From assembly GCA_035048815.1 (NCBI GenBank), contig JAUCBN010000037.1, positions 10,630,001 through 10,694,000 on the forward strand: a stretch of DNA of 64,000 nucleotides, in the 5' to 3' direction. Of the stretch, positions 9,813-23,070 are shown piece after piece; the first letter of the stretch is position 1; each line of letters starts with the position of its first letter. This DNA is from Abelmoschus esculentus. Lineage: Eukaryota > Streptophyta > Magnoliopsida > Malvales > Malvaceae. The notes beneath the pieces were generated by a model. The model was not told the DNA's origin. It ran no database searches and saw only the letters and a program-made list of their open reading frames with translations. A program made the position numbers and the translations under genes.

Positions 9813-12598
9813 TGTTAAGAGTATGCCCAAAGACATATCATATGATGATTGTAAGGATACTTTTATTTACCAATTTTATTGAATAAAGGCATTGTCATTG
9901 TTGTTTTCAGATATATGTGTCAATATATAACATAAATTGAGAAACAATAAGGTCCATATAATAATATATGTATTATTATTAAAAGATCCTTAGTCAAGTA
10001 TTATTATGGGTATGGACAATAATAATACGCTTAAGACTAACATGTGATTAATTGATGACAATGAGTTGTCATTGACATAGAGATGTCAAAATTAATACAT
10101 GAATATTTTAGTAGAGAATAATATATTGGATTGACCCACTGTGAGCATATTGTCGTGTGTCAAAAGTGCGCATTTAGTGCAAGTGGACACATCGCAAGTA
10201 ATAAGTGTTAAGTATTTATCGGATTATCGTCTCCACAGGGATTGGCATACTCAATATGTCTTCTTCGTCTTCTTGTGCTGTAGAAAGAAATAAAATAAAA
10301 CACAAGTAGTTTGGGTTGGATAAACTGAAATAAAACAACTAAGTAAAAGAATGAGATTTGATAAATAGAGAGAGGTCAGGATCTAGTTGCGTTGTATTGT
10401 GGATTTGATTGACTTGTCTCTGCCCAATGCAATTGTATATCGCTGCCTCGGCAGTACTGCAGATTACTGCCTTGGCAGCAACGATACTATCCGCCGCGGC
10501 AATCCCTTGCTCGTGGGTGGACTTTACCAAAGTTCGGTAAAGTGTCCTTGGATGACTCCGCTTATCCCTAAGTCGAAGTACTGTTGATGACTAGTCCTTG
10601 ATGATACCTCCCGGCATGAATCAATTATACTCACCAACTAATCTCACACTTCTTTTAGCCGCTAAAACTCTTAACCTATCCCTAGGCCTAGTTAGTGTTT
10701 CGCGATTGAACCACCGTACTTACCCCTTTCATGAATCTAACTCTCCCGAGTCTAGATAAATGGATTACTCACAAACTTCTCTCCCGAGCTTGAATGCAAG
10801 AACAAAGAATGGCAAAGGATAAGCAAACCTTGATAGTTTTATTGCATTGAAACAAAGACAAAGTACAATCTCCTCTCACAAATACTAAACAACCTAAACC
10901 CTAAGAAAGCTTAGAACATAATTTGAGAGAAAGAAAACAAAGTGTCTTAGGGTAAACTCTATGAATCAGCTCTCTCTAGGTATATCCCTAATACATTGGA
11001 CGACTAGGTCTTATATAGTCTTGACCTAGGGCAAACCTTTCCTAAGTAGAATACAACTTGGAGTAGGGAACAAGTCATGTACATAAATAAAATATTTCCA
11101 AGTTTAATTCAACTAAGAGGCTTTCCCGCGTGGGCTTGTCTTGGGCTTTTCCTCATGCTAACCAGCTCCGATCCATGTGCTTTATGTCCAGACACGTCCC
11201 TTGGATTTTTCTCTTCCAATCGCCTACATTCTTGCTTCCTGGCTCTCAGCTGCTGCCTCGGCATCAGGTCTTGCCTCGGCCATGTTGCTGCCGCGGCACT
11301 TGTTGTCCTGCACAGATATAAAAATGCAGTAAAACTTGCCTTTTCTGCAAATATTATCTTTATAAGTTTATCTTCTAAATATATCACATTAAGTACATGC
11401 ATTGGTCCGAGTGGATGTAAATTCGGTGATTAATGCCCATAAAAGGTGTAAAAAGTGATAGTGAGTTGAGCACTTATCATATATATCTTGGATTATTATG
11501 TGACGGTCACGATATTACTCATAGTGAAAACTATATGTATGATCCTTAGACTTGAGATTATTACTATCTCAACATATATTGTTTTATGTTTTGATGCAAT
11601 TAAACGTGTCTCGTAATTAGTTACACTATAAAAACTGACATTGAACATATTACAATATATGTAGTGAGATGGAATGATCAAGATAGGATTTGTCCTTCCT
11701 ACATAATAGGAAAATATATCAAAGGCCACTTGATTGAGTGAGACTAGAAATGCATGGCCATGCTTGAAAACGTTGATATGAGATATCACAAATTATTCAT
11801 TAAAAGTAGTCCACTCTAGATATCAAAAAACTTTAAATTAGGCTATACAAGTGTGACTATTCCAAGACTTGTGCCTATTAAAGATATAAAAGGACAAAAA
11901 GATATAATACATTAAGATAGTTGGTCACGAACATGATACGTCGAATCATGATCTCTTGTAACTTAGATGACAATGATATATTACTAGATTTCATTCATTG
12001 TTTGTAATATTAGAATTGTTCTAATATTATTACTAGCGTTACAATGAGCCTAAAGGGTCACACCCAATGATTGAAAAGGAGCAAAAATATATATAAGTAT
12101 AAGTGGATTATATTTTAATCCCGAATTTTAAATAAAGGATATAACTAAAATAATTATATCCTTTTAAATTCGAATTAAATATAAATTCCAAAATTTAAGG
12201 AAATAATTAAAGTAATTATTTCCTATAAACAAATTCGAAATCAAACTCTTATACCTAGGGTTACACCTATATAAAGAATCTTTTGGTCTAGCAGCCACAT
12301 CAGAGAATTCCAAATTCCCAAACCCTAGAATCACGAAAAACAGTTTTTCGAGATTTTGCTCTCTCAACCGGGTGAACTGAGTAGAGGTCGAGACGATATT
12401 CGTGGAGGCTAAAGATTCGAATTGTCGAACGATCGTGATTTTACCAAATCCAGTTGCTATTTTTGCTACTTATCGAGGAACCCAATGTAAGTCATCGCAT
12501 CTCTTCCTCCCGATTTCGGATTAAACGTACATGGATCACTGGAAAGACCATCGTAATTTTGTTCCGCTGCACCATGGGGTGTACCGGTGGTCCCAACA
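9813..12598 (+). repeat. 5' LTR of copia A (interrupted)
   Basis: It starts TGTTAAGAGTATGCCC and ends GTCCCAACA. Without the solo LTR at 10151-11479 it is about 1.45 kb, matching the 1451-bp 3' LTR. A TATA box, CCTATATAAAG, lies near 12267-12275. Confidence 0.88.
10151..11479 (-). mobile_element. Solo LTR of the Athila-like family, inside the copia A LTR
   Basis: On the minus strand it begins TGATAAGTGCTCAAC and ends GACACACGACA, 1329 bp. It belongs to the same family as the 1328-bp LTR at 61776-63103. Comparison with the uninterrupted copia A 3' LTR (GAGCATATATC near 18277) shows the empty site; flanks CATAT and TATAT are an imperfect TSD. It carries CTGCCTCGGCAG-type palindromes at 10443-10502 and 11256-11300. 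Confidence 0.85.
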
Positions 12599-12599
12599 G

Positions 12600-12612
12600 T
12601 GGTATTAGAGCC
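12600..12612 (+). promoter_or_regulatory. Copia A primer-binding site
   Basis: TGGTATTAGAGCC begins 2 nt after the 5' LTR and matches the complement of initiator tRNA-Met except at one base. Confidence 0.8.
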
Positions 12613-14026
12613 ACTTGTACAATCCGTAATCGGGTTAAATACTTGTGTGATGCGATATGTATGAGATGCATGATTTGTTTTACTATATCGACGATATAAA
12701 TATTGACATTGGTAGTCAATTAGGAATACGATTAATATGTTAATTTGTTAATTACAGTCGCCATGTTGCTATAAGGGATTTTATGATATTCATATGTCAA
12801 TCGTTGACATAGTGATCGGTGGAAGTGCGATAGCAGATCGCATCAAGTAAAAGGAATAATTGTTATTCCGATATGGAAAAATCTAAGGGATTTAAAAATC
12901 TCGAAAACGTGATTCTGTTGATAAATCTTATCAAATCGTGATGTTTTTCCAAAGAAAAATAGTCGCAATTTTTCAAAATTTCCTACCAACCCCTTGACCC
13001 CTTCGTAGGCAACATAGATTTTAGGCCCATATTGGTAATATTAACGATTTGGTGATAGCATATATATGATATGTTTGCTTTGCACGGTGTTAGACATGCA
13101 TGGTTATAGCCTTTGCTTTTACAATAGTTGTAAATTTTAAATACGGCCTGCGTGTCGTGCCTTTCTCTATCTCTGTTGTACTTCTCTTCTCATCTAACTC
13201 CCTCGTATGTAAAATGAGTTTCTACAATTGTAATACTATTCCAAGAAGCCATCGAGACAGTTGGAGCAAAGGCGAGAAGATGCTTGAGAAGCAGTTTTAG
13301 TATTGAATTAGGGTTTTAAGGTTCTCCCATTGGCTTGGGATGTGCCACCTTAGTTCTTTATTTTGGGCTATAACTATTGCAATGTTATCGTTTTATATCT
13401 ATCATGTATGTGATGCAATGTATGATATATATCTTCTACTCGTATATATTGATGAGATCAATAAGGACCAAATTAAAAGAAATAACGATGAGATAGTTAA
13501 AGTTTTCCCTCAAATAATCTAAGTTAAATTTAGTCGTCCAATATTTTCCCTCGTTAAGGCCGTGATCGATCTTATGTGGGTTTTGCTTAAGCATTGACAC
13601 ATAAGTCCATCTTGGTTAAACGCGAAGAATAAGCAAGTGATATTCGTCGGTCGAAATATTGGTAATAACTTAGTTAGGTTGTTCTAATAGGATTAGAAAC
13701 CTAAAGACTAAGTGTTTGGTTAAGTCATGAGATGACTGAACAAGAGTTGTTCACCAAATGGAGGAGTTACATGAGTTGTAATTAGTAAAGGGTTACTTAC
13801 CTAAATAACCTCAATCCTAAAAGAACAGCCAAAGCTGATTTAGGAAATTGGTGAATTATGGATCCTCGCTCACTAGAAAAATTTTTGTTGAATTTTTCCG
13901 AAATTAAAAACGAGATGTTTTTTTAATTCTGAACAAAATAGTGGGATTACTTTATAAACAAAGACCTATTTATAATATTTCAAATTGGTAAATTTATATT
14001 ATGTATTTCCATTGTTGTAGATCTAA
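12613..14026 (+). other. Copia A untranslated leader
   Basis: About 1.4 kb between the PBS and the gag start with no meaningful ORF. It is AT-rich and ends directly before the gag ATG at 14027. Leaders this long are seen in other plant copia elements. Confidence 0.55.
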
Positions 14027-14813
14027 ATGGCAAACAACACTATATCACTGCGATCACTCCTTGAGAAGGAGAAACTCAACGACATAAACTTCATTGATTG
14101 GTTCTGCAATTTGAGAATTATTCTCAAACAGGAAAGAAAGGAATATGTCATTGAAGAACTTGTTCCAGGTGAACCGACAACTAATGCTTCTAGAGTTGAC
14201 AAAGACAAGTTTAAGAAACATATGGATGACATGTTAGATGTTAGATGTATTATGCTTGCTACCAAGACTCCTGATCTTCAGAAGCAACATGAGAACATGG
14301 TTGCATATAATATGATTCAAAACCTTAAAGAAATATATGAGGAGCAAGCACGTCAAGAGAGGTATGAGACCTCTAAAGCTCTTTTTCAGTGCAAATTGGT
14401 AGAGGGATTTCCTGTAGGAGCTCATGTCATTAAGATGATAGGCTATATCCAAACGTTGGAAAAGCTAGGTTTTCCTCTCAAGGATGAATTGGCTATTGAT
14501 GTTATTCTGCAATCGTTGTTTAATAGCTTCAATCAATTTGTCCTTAATTTCAACTTGAATGAAATTAACAAAATTTGCCACAGTTACTTGGCATGTTATC
14601 CACTGCTGAGAAAAATATGACTAAGGTTAGACCTAAGCCCATTCTAATGGTCCACAAGGACAAAGTAAAGGGAAAAGCAATGGCAAAGTACAAGAGTAAA
14701 GGTAAGCCTATGCCCAAAGGACATGATGCACTGAAACTCAAAGGGGGCATTTAGCAAGGAAGAAAAATGTTTCCACTGCAATAAGACCGGACACTGGAAA
14801 AGAAACTGCCCCA
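14027..14813 (+). pseudogene. Copia A gag with zinc knuckle
   Basis: The first 197 codons (14027-14620) are open and show the copia gag pattern, including FIDWFCNLRIIL near the start. After a stop and frameshifts the nucleocapsid part follows, with an intact CFHCNKTGHWKRNC zinc knuckle (CX2CX4HX4C) at about 14769-14810. Gag forms the virus-like particle that packages element RNA. It is degenerate, so no function is expected now. Confidence 0.8.
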
Positions 14814-14879
14814 TCTACCTTGAAGAGGTTAAGAAGGCAAAAGTAGATGGTGCATCTACTTCAGGTATTTATGTTATTG

Positions 14880-17800
14880 ATGTGAATCTGTCAACATCTT
14901 CTTCTTAGGTATTAGATACCGGTTGTGGTTCTCATATATGTACTTTTGTACAGGGACTGCAAAAGAGAAGGAATCTAGCCAAGGGAGACGTAGACCTACG
15001 AGTGGAAAATGGAGCAGGAGTTGCTGCATTAGCTATAGGAACATACGTTTTATCTTTACCTAGTGGACTTGATTTACATTTAGAATATTGTTATTTTATG
15101 CCTAGTTTGACTAAAAAAAATATTTATATTTCTTGTTTGGACAAGATTGGCTTTGAGATTATTATTAAGAATAATTGTTCTTTTTATCTCGATAATGTTT
15201 TTTATGGTTAGACACAATTGGTTAATGGCTTATATATTTTAAATCTAGAAAATGTCATTTATAACATAAATATCAAAAGATCAAAAACAAATGACCCAAA
15301 TCAAGCTTATCTCTAGCATTGTCGTTTAGTCCATATAAGTGAGAAACGCATATCAAAACTCCATAAAGATGGATTCTTAGATTCATTTATTTTCGAACAA
15401 CTAGATGTTTGTGAATCTTGCTTATTAGGAAAAATGACTAAGGCTCCTTTTAATGGTAAAAGTGAGTGAGCAAGTGATTTATTGGGATTAATACATAGTG
15501 ATGTATATGGACCAATGAACACACAAGCTAGAGGTGGATTTCAGTACTTCATCACTTTCACTGATGACTTCAGTCGATATGGTTACATTTACCTTATGCG
15601 CCATAAATCTGAGGCTATCGAAAAGTTTAAAGTATTCAAGAATGAAGTACAAAATCAACTAGGCAAGAGTATCAAAGCACTTCGATCAGATCGAGGTGGA
15701 GAATACTTAAGCATAGAATTTGATGAACTCCTTAAGGAATGTGGGATTGTCTCACAACTTACTCCACCAGGTACACCACAGTGGAATGGAGTTTCTGAGA
15801 GGAGGAATCAAACTTTGTTAGACATGGTTCGATCAATGATGAGTCATAGTGATCTTCCGACTTCTTTCTAGGGACATGCACTAGAAACAACTGCTTTCAC
15901 TTTAAATCGTGTTCCGTCTAAATCTGTTCAAAAGACACCATATGAGATATGGACTGGAAAACGTCCTAATATGTCTTTTATGAAGATTTTGGGTTGCGAA
16001 GCATATGTCAAACATCAGATGTCTACAAAGCTCGAACCCAAATCTCATAAGTGTAATTTTGTTAGATATCCCAAAGAAACTAAGGGATATTATTTCTTTA
16101 ACCCTAAAGAGAACAAAGTGTTTGTTGCTCGAACAAGAGTTTTTCTCGAAAGAGAATTTCTCAATAAGAAAGGAAAGGGTAGAGACATTGAACTTGGAGA
16201 AGTTCAAGAACAACAATTCACTGAGCATGAAATTGAACATGTTCAATAAATTGTTGAGGAATAATCAACAGATTTAGAAACACAATCACTGTGCAGGTTC
16301 ACAAGAGAACGCCATGCACCTGAGAGATATAGATTTCTCATTACCACGCATGGAGATGTTCTTATTATGGATCAAGATGAGCCAAGAACTTATCAAGAGG
16401 CAATATCGAGACCAGACTCTGAGAAACGGCTTGGGGCCATGAAATCTGAGATGGAATCCATGTCAGTCAACCAAGTATGGACTTTGGTTGAATCACCTGA
16501 AGGGGTAAAACTTATAGGGTGTAAATGGGTTTTCAAGAAGAAAACCGACATGGATGGAAACGTACAAACATATAAGGGGCGAATAGTCGCTAAAGGTTTT
16601 TGACAAGTTCATGGTATTAACTATGACGAAACTGTCTCCCATGTAGCTATGTTTAAATCCATCCAGATCTTGCTTGCTATAGCTGCATTCCATGATTATG
16701 AAATTTGGCAAATGGAAGTCAAAACCGCTTTCCTTAATGGAAAACTTGAAGAGGATGTGTATATGACACAACCAGAAGGTTTTGTCGCTCCAGAAAATAC
16801 TGGAAAGGTTTGTAAGCTACAAAGGTTCATTTATGGACTGAAGCAAGATTCTCGAATTTGGAATCTTCGTTTCAATGATGCGATCAAAGAGTTTGGTTTT
16901 ATCAAGAACGAAGATGAGCCTTGTGTTTACAAGAAGACTATTGGAGCATTGTTTCTTTCCTAATCTTGTATGTAGATGACATACTTATCATAGGAAATGA
17001 CATACCTACCTTACAGTCGGTTAAGACTTGGTTAGGTAGTTGTTTCTTTATGAAAGATTTGGGTGAGGCGGCATATATCTTAGGGGTTAAGATCTATAGA
17101 GATAGATCTAGACGCTAGGTCTGAGTCAAAGTATATATATAGACAAAGTTCTGAAAAGATTCAGTATGGAAGAATCCAAGAAAGGATTCTTACCTATGAG
17201 ACATGGTACATCTCTTTCGAAGAAAATGTGTCCTTCAACTCCACAAAAAAGAGAAAGAATGAGTAAGATTCTATATGCTTCGGCTATTGGTTCTATCATG
17301 TATGCCATGATATGTACTCGATCAGATGTATCGTATGCCTTAAGCATGACAAGTCTATCTCAGGTAAAACCTGGTGAAAGTCACTGGGTAGCAGTCAAAA
17401 ACATCCTTAAGTACTTGAGAAGAACTAAGGATACATTTCTTGTCTATGGAGGCAAAGAAGAGCTTAGTATAAAAGGTTATACTGATGCTAGTTTCCAAAC
17501 AGACAAGGATGACTCAAGATCGCAATCTGGATTTGTGTTTTGCCTTAACAGAGGTTCTATAAGCTGGAAAAGTTCTAAGCAAGACACAGTAGTTGATTCT
17601 ACGACAGAGGCTGAGTATATTGCAGCCAGTGAAGCAGCAAAGGAAGCTGTTTAGATCAAAAAGTTCATATCCGAACTAGGGGTTGTTCCAAGCATATCAT
17701 ATGCTATAGAACTCCGTTGTGACAACAATGGAGCCATTGCACAAGCAAAGGAACCCAGATCTCATCAACGATCCAAACATATTCTTAGACGCTTCCATCT

Positions 17801-17940
17801 CATTCGAGAGATCATAGATCGAGGAGATGTGGAGATATGTAAAGTACACACGGATGATAACATTGATGATCCCTTGACGAAGCCTCTGACACAACAGAAG
17901 CATGATCGTCACACTGAGTCACTCGATATTAGTGCTAATG
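14880..17940 (+). pseudogene. Copia A pol: protease, integrase, RT, RNase H
   Basis: The order is protease (VLDTGCGSH near 14911), GAG-pre-integrase (about 15315-15430), and integrase core with GLIHSDVYGP, TDDFSRY and SDRGGEY (15482-15870). RT follows (about 16367-17118) with the catalytic YVDD near 16970 reached after a frameshift, then RNase H (17232-17900) with ALSMTSLSQ, DASFQTD and STTEAEY. Roughly ten stop codons interrupt it; most look like TGG-to-TAG, CGA-to-TGA or CAA-to-TAA changes. Lineage is Ty1/copia, probably Tork-like. Confidence 0.85.
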
Positions 17941-17946
17941 GGAGAT

Positions 17947-19397
17947 TGTTAGATTATGCCCAAAGAGCAATCATATGATGATTGTAAGGATACTTTTATT
18001 TACCAATTTTATTGAATAAAGGCATTGCCATTGTTGTTTTCAGATATATGTGTCAATATATAACATAAACTGAGAAACAATAAGGTCCATATAATAATAT
18101 ATGTATTATTATTAAAAGATCCTTAGTCAAGTATTATTATGGGTATGGACAATAATAATACGCTTAAGACTAACATGTCATTAGTTGATGACAATGAGTT
18201 GTCATTGACATAGAGATGTCAGAATTAATACATGAATATATTAGTAGAGAATAATATATTGGATTGACCCACTATGAGCATATATCTTGGATTATTATGT
18301 GACGGTCACGATATTGCTCATAGTGACAACTATATGTATGATCCTTAGACTTGAGATTATTACTATCTCAACATATGTGGTTTTATGTTTTGATGCAGTT
18401 AAACGTGTCTCGTAATTAGTTACACTATAAAAATTGACATTGAACATATTACAATATATGTAGTGAGATGTGAATGATCAAGATAGGATTTGTCTCCTAC
18501 ATAATAGGAAAATATATCAAAGGCCACTTGATTGAGTGAGACTAGAAATGCATGGCCATGCTTGAATACGTTGATATGAGATATCACAAATTATTCACTA
18601 AAAGTAGTCTACTCTAGATATCAAGAAACATTAAATTAGGATATAAAAGTTTGACTATTCCAAGACTTGTGCCTATTAATGATATAAACAGACAAAAGGA
18701 TATTATACATTAAGATAGTTGGTCACGGACATGATACATCGAATCATGATCTCTTATAACTTAGATGACAATGATATATTGCTAGATGTCACTTATTGTT
18801 TGTAATATTAGAATTGTTCTAATATTATTATTAACGTTACAATGAGCCTACAAGGTCACACCCAATGGTTGAAATGGAGCAAAAATATATATAAGTATAA
18901 GTGGATTATATTTTAATCCCGAATTTTAAATAAAGGATATAATTAAAGTAATTATATCCCTTTTAAATTCGAATTAAATATAAATTCCAAAATTTAAGGA
19001 AATAATTAAAGTAATTATTTCCTATAAACAAATTCGAAATCAAACTCTTATACCTAGGGTTACACCTATATAAAGAATCTTTTGGTCTAGCAGCCACATC
19101 AGAGAATTCCAAATTCCCAAACCCTAGAATCACGAAAAACAGTTTTTCGAGATTTTGCTTTCTCAACCGGGTGAACTGAGTAGAGGCCAAGACGATATTC
19201 ATGGAGGCTAAAGATTCAAATTGTCGAACGATCGTTATTGTAGCAAATTCAGTTGTTGTTTTTTCTGCTTATCAAGGAACCCAATGTAAGTCATCGCATC
19301 TCTTCCTCCCGATTTCGGATTAAACGTACATGGATCATTGGAAAGACCGTCGTAATTTTGTTCCGCTGCGCCATGGGGTGTGCCGGCGGTCCCAATA
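17947..19397 (+). repeat. 3' LTR of copia A
   Basis: It starts TGTTAGATTATGCCC after the polypurine tract AATGGGAGAT and ends GGTCCCAATA, followed directly by the GGATT TSD. It matches the interrupted 5' LTR closely, apart from scattered substitutions. Confidence 0.9.
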
Positions 19398-20330
19398 GGA
19401 TTGTGAGAGCAACTTTAAGTCATCTGCTACCCTTTGGGAGGCACATTTCGAGAGAGTGTGAATGCAAGGTTCTATGGATTTCTTTGGGAGGGATAAGACA
19501 ATCTAGTACAATTGGATCAGTGGTTGCATGATACACGCTAAATCATAAGGCAAATGAGGATGAGTTCGGAGGATAAATTGTCGTTTGTTTTTCGCTTTTT
19601 AAAGGCAATGAACAAGAATGGTTGGAGACGGTGAAACTTGAATGGCATGTCAATCAACCAAATTGGATTACTTTCTTGAAGAATTTGAGAAGAAATATAT
19701 AGGCGAGACTTACGTCGATACCTTGAGGGGTTAGTTTACCCACCTTGAGAAAATGAAATGATCGATATTTACTTTTGAGCATGAGTTCTTGCAGTTGAGT
19801 AAAGTATACCCTTGAATTGGTTGCCACGAAGAAGATGAGATGTAAGATATTCCGGAAAGGTCTAAGGAAAAAGATCTAGACTTATCTCACTACTGCCTCA
19901 CCTAAAGTGTTTTTAGAGTTAATAGCTAGTTCTAATTACTTAGTGCAAGTTCAAGGTTTGACTTGTGGACCATCTTCCGAAAAAGAAGGTACTAATGGTA
20001 ACAATCAGAACTACTTTAACAACTCACAATCTTACTCTGGGACGAGTAGAAACCCTTGGAACCATAATAGAAGAGCATCGAATTAGGGTTTAAGATTGAT
20101 CCGAATGTATAAATCAATGGGTTGTAGGAGATAAACAACATCTTCTCCTATGATGGTCTGGAAAGTTCTCAAAAAAGTATAGGTGCACCAGTTTGCCATC
20201 AATATGGGAGAAACCATAGAGGATAATGTTGGGGATTGTTTAGAGCATGTTATCATTATGGATCGATAGATCACTTCTTGAGGGACTATCTTGATACTAC
20301 GAAGTCACCACTAGAGTAAATGTAAAAGAT
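19398..20330 (+). pseudogene. Gypsy gag remnant (Tekay-like element)
   Basis: After the copia A TSD the gypsy gag resumes. Readable pieces include KGNEQEWLETVKLEW and VNQPNWITFLKNF (gypsy gag core), then ELVATKKMRCKIFRKGL, PKVFLELIASSNYL and, near 20230-20290, a decayed zinc knuckle. Many stops and frameshifts are present. It matches the gag of Tekay-like chromoviruses by pattern. Confidence 0.7.
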
Positions 20331-20429
20331 TGGTTATCTAGGCCATAGGGGTAGGGGCGAGCCATGTTTAGGTGGCACCTTCTGGTTCATAGCAAGGCAC
20401 CAACTAGATAATAAGCGGTGAAATAATAA

Positions 20430-20872
20430 GAGGAATGTACAACCATAAATGTTATCTCAGATACATTTACCTTATTTTCTATTTCTATAGTTTCTCTTGT
20501 AGAATCAAGATCTACCTACTCGTACATCCTTAGTGGAATATCTCAATATTAGGGTGTTCCTGTCGAGGATCTTGAGGTAGGAATTTATGTGAATAGTCCC
20601 CTAGGTTATGATGTGATAGTGGACCAAGTGTATCAAAGGTGTCCGATCGAGGTGTAAGGGTCAATCTTTCTGATAGATCTTGTTCTCCCATTTCAGAGTT
20701 TGATGTAATCTTGAGGATGGATTTGTTGCTCCAACATGAAGCAAGTTTGGGGTGTAGAATTAAGAGTTTGAAACTTCGTGTTGTAGATGAGTCTAAGCCC
20801 ATTGTAAAGGGTGAGAGAAACTCTACTTACCTAATATGGTGTCAACTTTATCGGCTTAGCGGTTAATCCAGC
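20430..20872 (+). pseudogene. Gypsy protease remnant
   Basis: Pieces matching the gypsy aspartic protease are legible in changing frames: SRSTYSYIL (a changed DSGSTHSYI), NSPLGYDVIVDQVYQRCPIE and EFDVILRMDLLLQHEA. The catalytic Asp-Ser-Gly is lost. Directly after it the element jumps to integrase sequence, so RT and RNase H are deleted. Confidence 0.7.
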
Positions 20873-20889
20873 AAGGTTGTGAGACTATC

Positions 20890-21690
20890 TTAACTTACAT
20901 GGACAGTCTGAGCGAGTCATCCTCAGACCGATGCACGGTCTGAGTGAGTCATACGAATCTTAGAGGATATGCTTTGGTGTTGTGTATTGGACTTTGCAAA
21001 GATTTAGGAAGATCAATTACTGCTGGTAGAGTTCACTTACAACAAATTTATCCGTCGAGCATCAGGATGGCTCATTTTAAGGCCTTGTATAGACAAAGGT
21101 GTAAGAAACCCTTGTGTTGGACCAAGCTTAATGAGAGAATGATAATGGGTTCAGAGTTTTTTAGACAAACTGGGGAAAAACTTCAAATAATCAAGTAGAG
21201 ACTACAAGTAGCCTTTTACCAGCAAAAAGCTTATACGGTTTGGAAGCATAAGCACATCTAGTACGGGATAAGAAAGAATGTGTTTCTCAAAGTATCATCC
21301 TGGAATGGAATAATCCATTTTGGGCGAAGGAAAAGTTGAGTCCAAGGTACATTTGACCGTATAAGGTTTTTGAAAGGGCTGGATAAGTGGCTTACCGACT
21401 AGAATTACCTACATAGCTAGCACATATCCAGGATGTTTTCTATGTGTCTATGTTGAGATGTTATCGATCCTTTGCACATCCTTCTTCTTGAAGAGATTAA
21501 AGTTATTACATATTTGACTTACAAGTAACGACCCATCAAAGTTCTTAACAGAAGGGTAAAAGAGCTTCGTAATAAGAGCATACCGTTGGTGAAAGTGCTA
21601 TGAAAAAAATCATAAGATCAAGGAAGCGACTTGGAAAGTCGAGGAGGAAATAAGAGCTATTTATCTGCAACTTTTCTCATTAGGTAAATT
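20890..21690 (+). pseudogene. Gypsy integrase C-terminus with chromodomain-like tail
   Basis: Readable pieces are DGQSERVI, MAHFKALYRQRCKKPLCW, FRQTGEKLQIIK, ISRMFSMCL and, at the end, IKEATWKVEEE followed by LQLFS. The last pieces correspond to the divergent chromodomain at the C-terminus of Tekay/Del integrases. A short internal repetition of the GQSERVI region is visible at 20910-20955. Heavily decayed. Confidence 0.75.
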
Positions 21691-23070
21691 TTTAGGACAA
21701 AATTTTCTTTAAGTTACAACTCAGATTTTGGGATCCAAGGGCCAGGATAACCCAAAGTGTTTGGTCTTCGTCATTTGGGGATGAGAGGCCTTTTGGTTCA
21801 TTGTTGGGCCTTGGGCTTGTCTGATTTTGGTTGATTTTGGGATTATGTGGTTTTAGGTAAGGGTATTTTGTTAATCTTGTGTTTGAGGACAAATAAGGTA
21901 AGATTGATTTTTGGTTATATAAATTTTTGGTTGTTGATGAGGTCATTTTATTTTTCTTTGTCTCTCATCTTTTTTTCATTCCATCACAATTAGAGATTTG
22001 GTTAAAAACTTAATCTTTGAGGGTTCAGTTATGAATTCTAGTGCTTGAGGGAATGTTGTAGAGTTGCCGATGATCTATAAATCAAGGTAAAAATATGCTA
22101 GTTTGGTGGATGAAGGTTTTTGGTGAGTTTGAAGAAGCAAAAACAAGAAAGGGTGATGTTGAGCTTCTTTCTCAGTTTTTATTTGTGTTTTTAGTTCCTA
22201 GAAACATCCCTAGCAATTTCTAATTGTTAGTTTAACTCTTTCTTATAGGGAAAGAGGTTGGAGGATCATCAAAGTCCCTTGCAAAGAAGAAGGTTTGAGT
22301 TTGGTGGAATTCGCGTTTTTAGCTATTATAGCTTGAAGTTAATATACACTAACTTTCATAGCATCATACATCTTATGAAAATAGGCTTTGATGCATGTGT
22401 TTGATTGATTGCTTGATATAAATGCTTAGAGAATCTTTAAAGAGAACTTTTGATTTTAGGTTGATAATAATGTAAAATTGATAGAAACACACATAATACT
22501 ATCCCTATAACTGGTACGAGCAATTTGGTGTTTAACCATATTGGTAAAGTGATGATTTTTGGTGAATCATGAACCCATAAATTCATTTTTGGGCACATGT
22601 ATCGATATGATTAGGGGGTGTATCGATATGTTGTTACAAATAAGGGTGCCTTGTTAGGAGAGGTGTTGTGCATAGAAGGTCCTACACCCTTATAGTGTAA
22701 GTATACACTCGTCAAATTATAGTATAAAAGGTTTTCGATCCCACGAGGAATGATCTTACTTACGCAATTTATCATTCTTGCACAAAGAAAATTAAAAGCA
22801 CAAATAGATTTAATTTGGTTTATAATTAAACTAAAGAAATTAACTAATTTAATAAAGTAAATGATAAAAAAATCAAGGATATAAGTAGACCAAGTTAGTT
22901 GCTTCGTAGTGTGGATTCAAAATGTAATTGTCTTATTCTTATAATGCAAAGTCAAGATTGTTGCCTCAACGGATCACTAAAGGGTCGCCTTGGCTGCCTC
23001 GGCGGGGTTATGTATTGATGACAATTTAACAACTCATAGATCGATAGAACGTCCTTTGATTGCTCCTCCT

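Larger units (their letters stand above)
9813..19397 (+). mobile_element. Ty1/copia retrotransposon A, complete but inactive
   Basis: The 5' LTR (9813-12598, enlarged by an inserted solo LTR), PBS, gag-pol remains, polypurine tract and 3' LTR (17947-19397) are all present. Perfect 5-bp TSD GGATT lies at 9808-9812 and 19398-19402. Domain order is gag, zinc knuckle, protease, integrase, RT, RNase H, the copia order. The frame is broken by stops and frameshifts, so it is not autonomous now. It is inserted in the gag region of the Tekay-like element. Confidence 0.92.

Noticed and set aside
12164..12367. Minus-strand ORFs in the copia A LTRs (also 18963-19202)
   Set aside because: They occur in both LTR copies in antisense orientation, are short, and coincide with the LTR core and TATA region.
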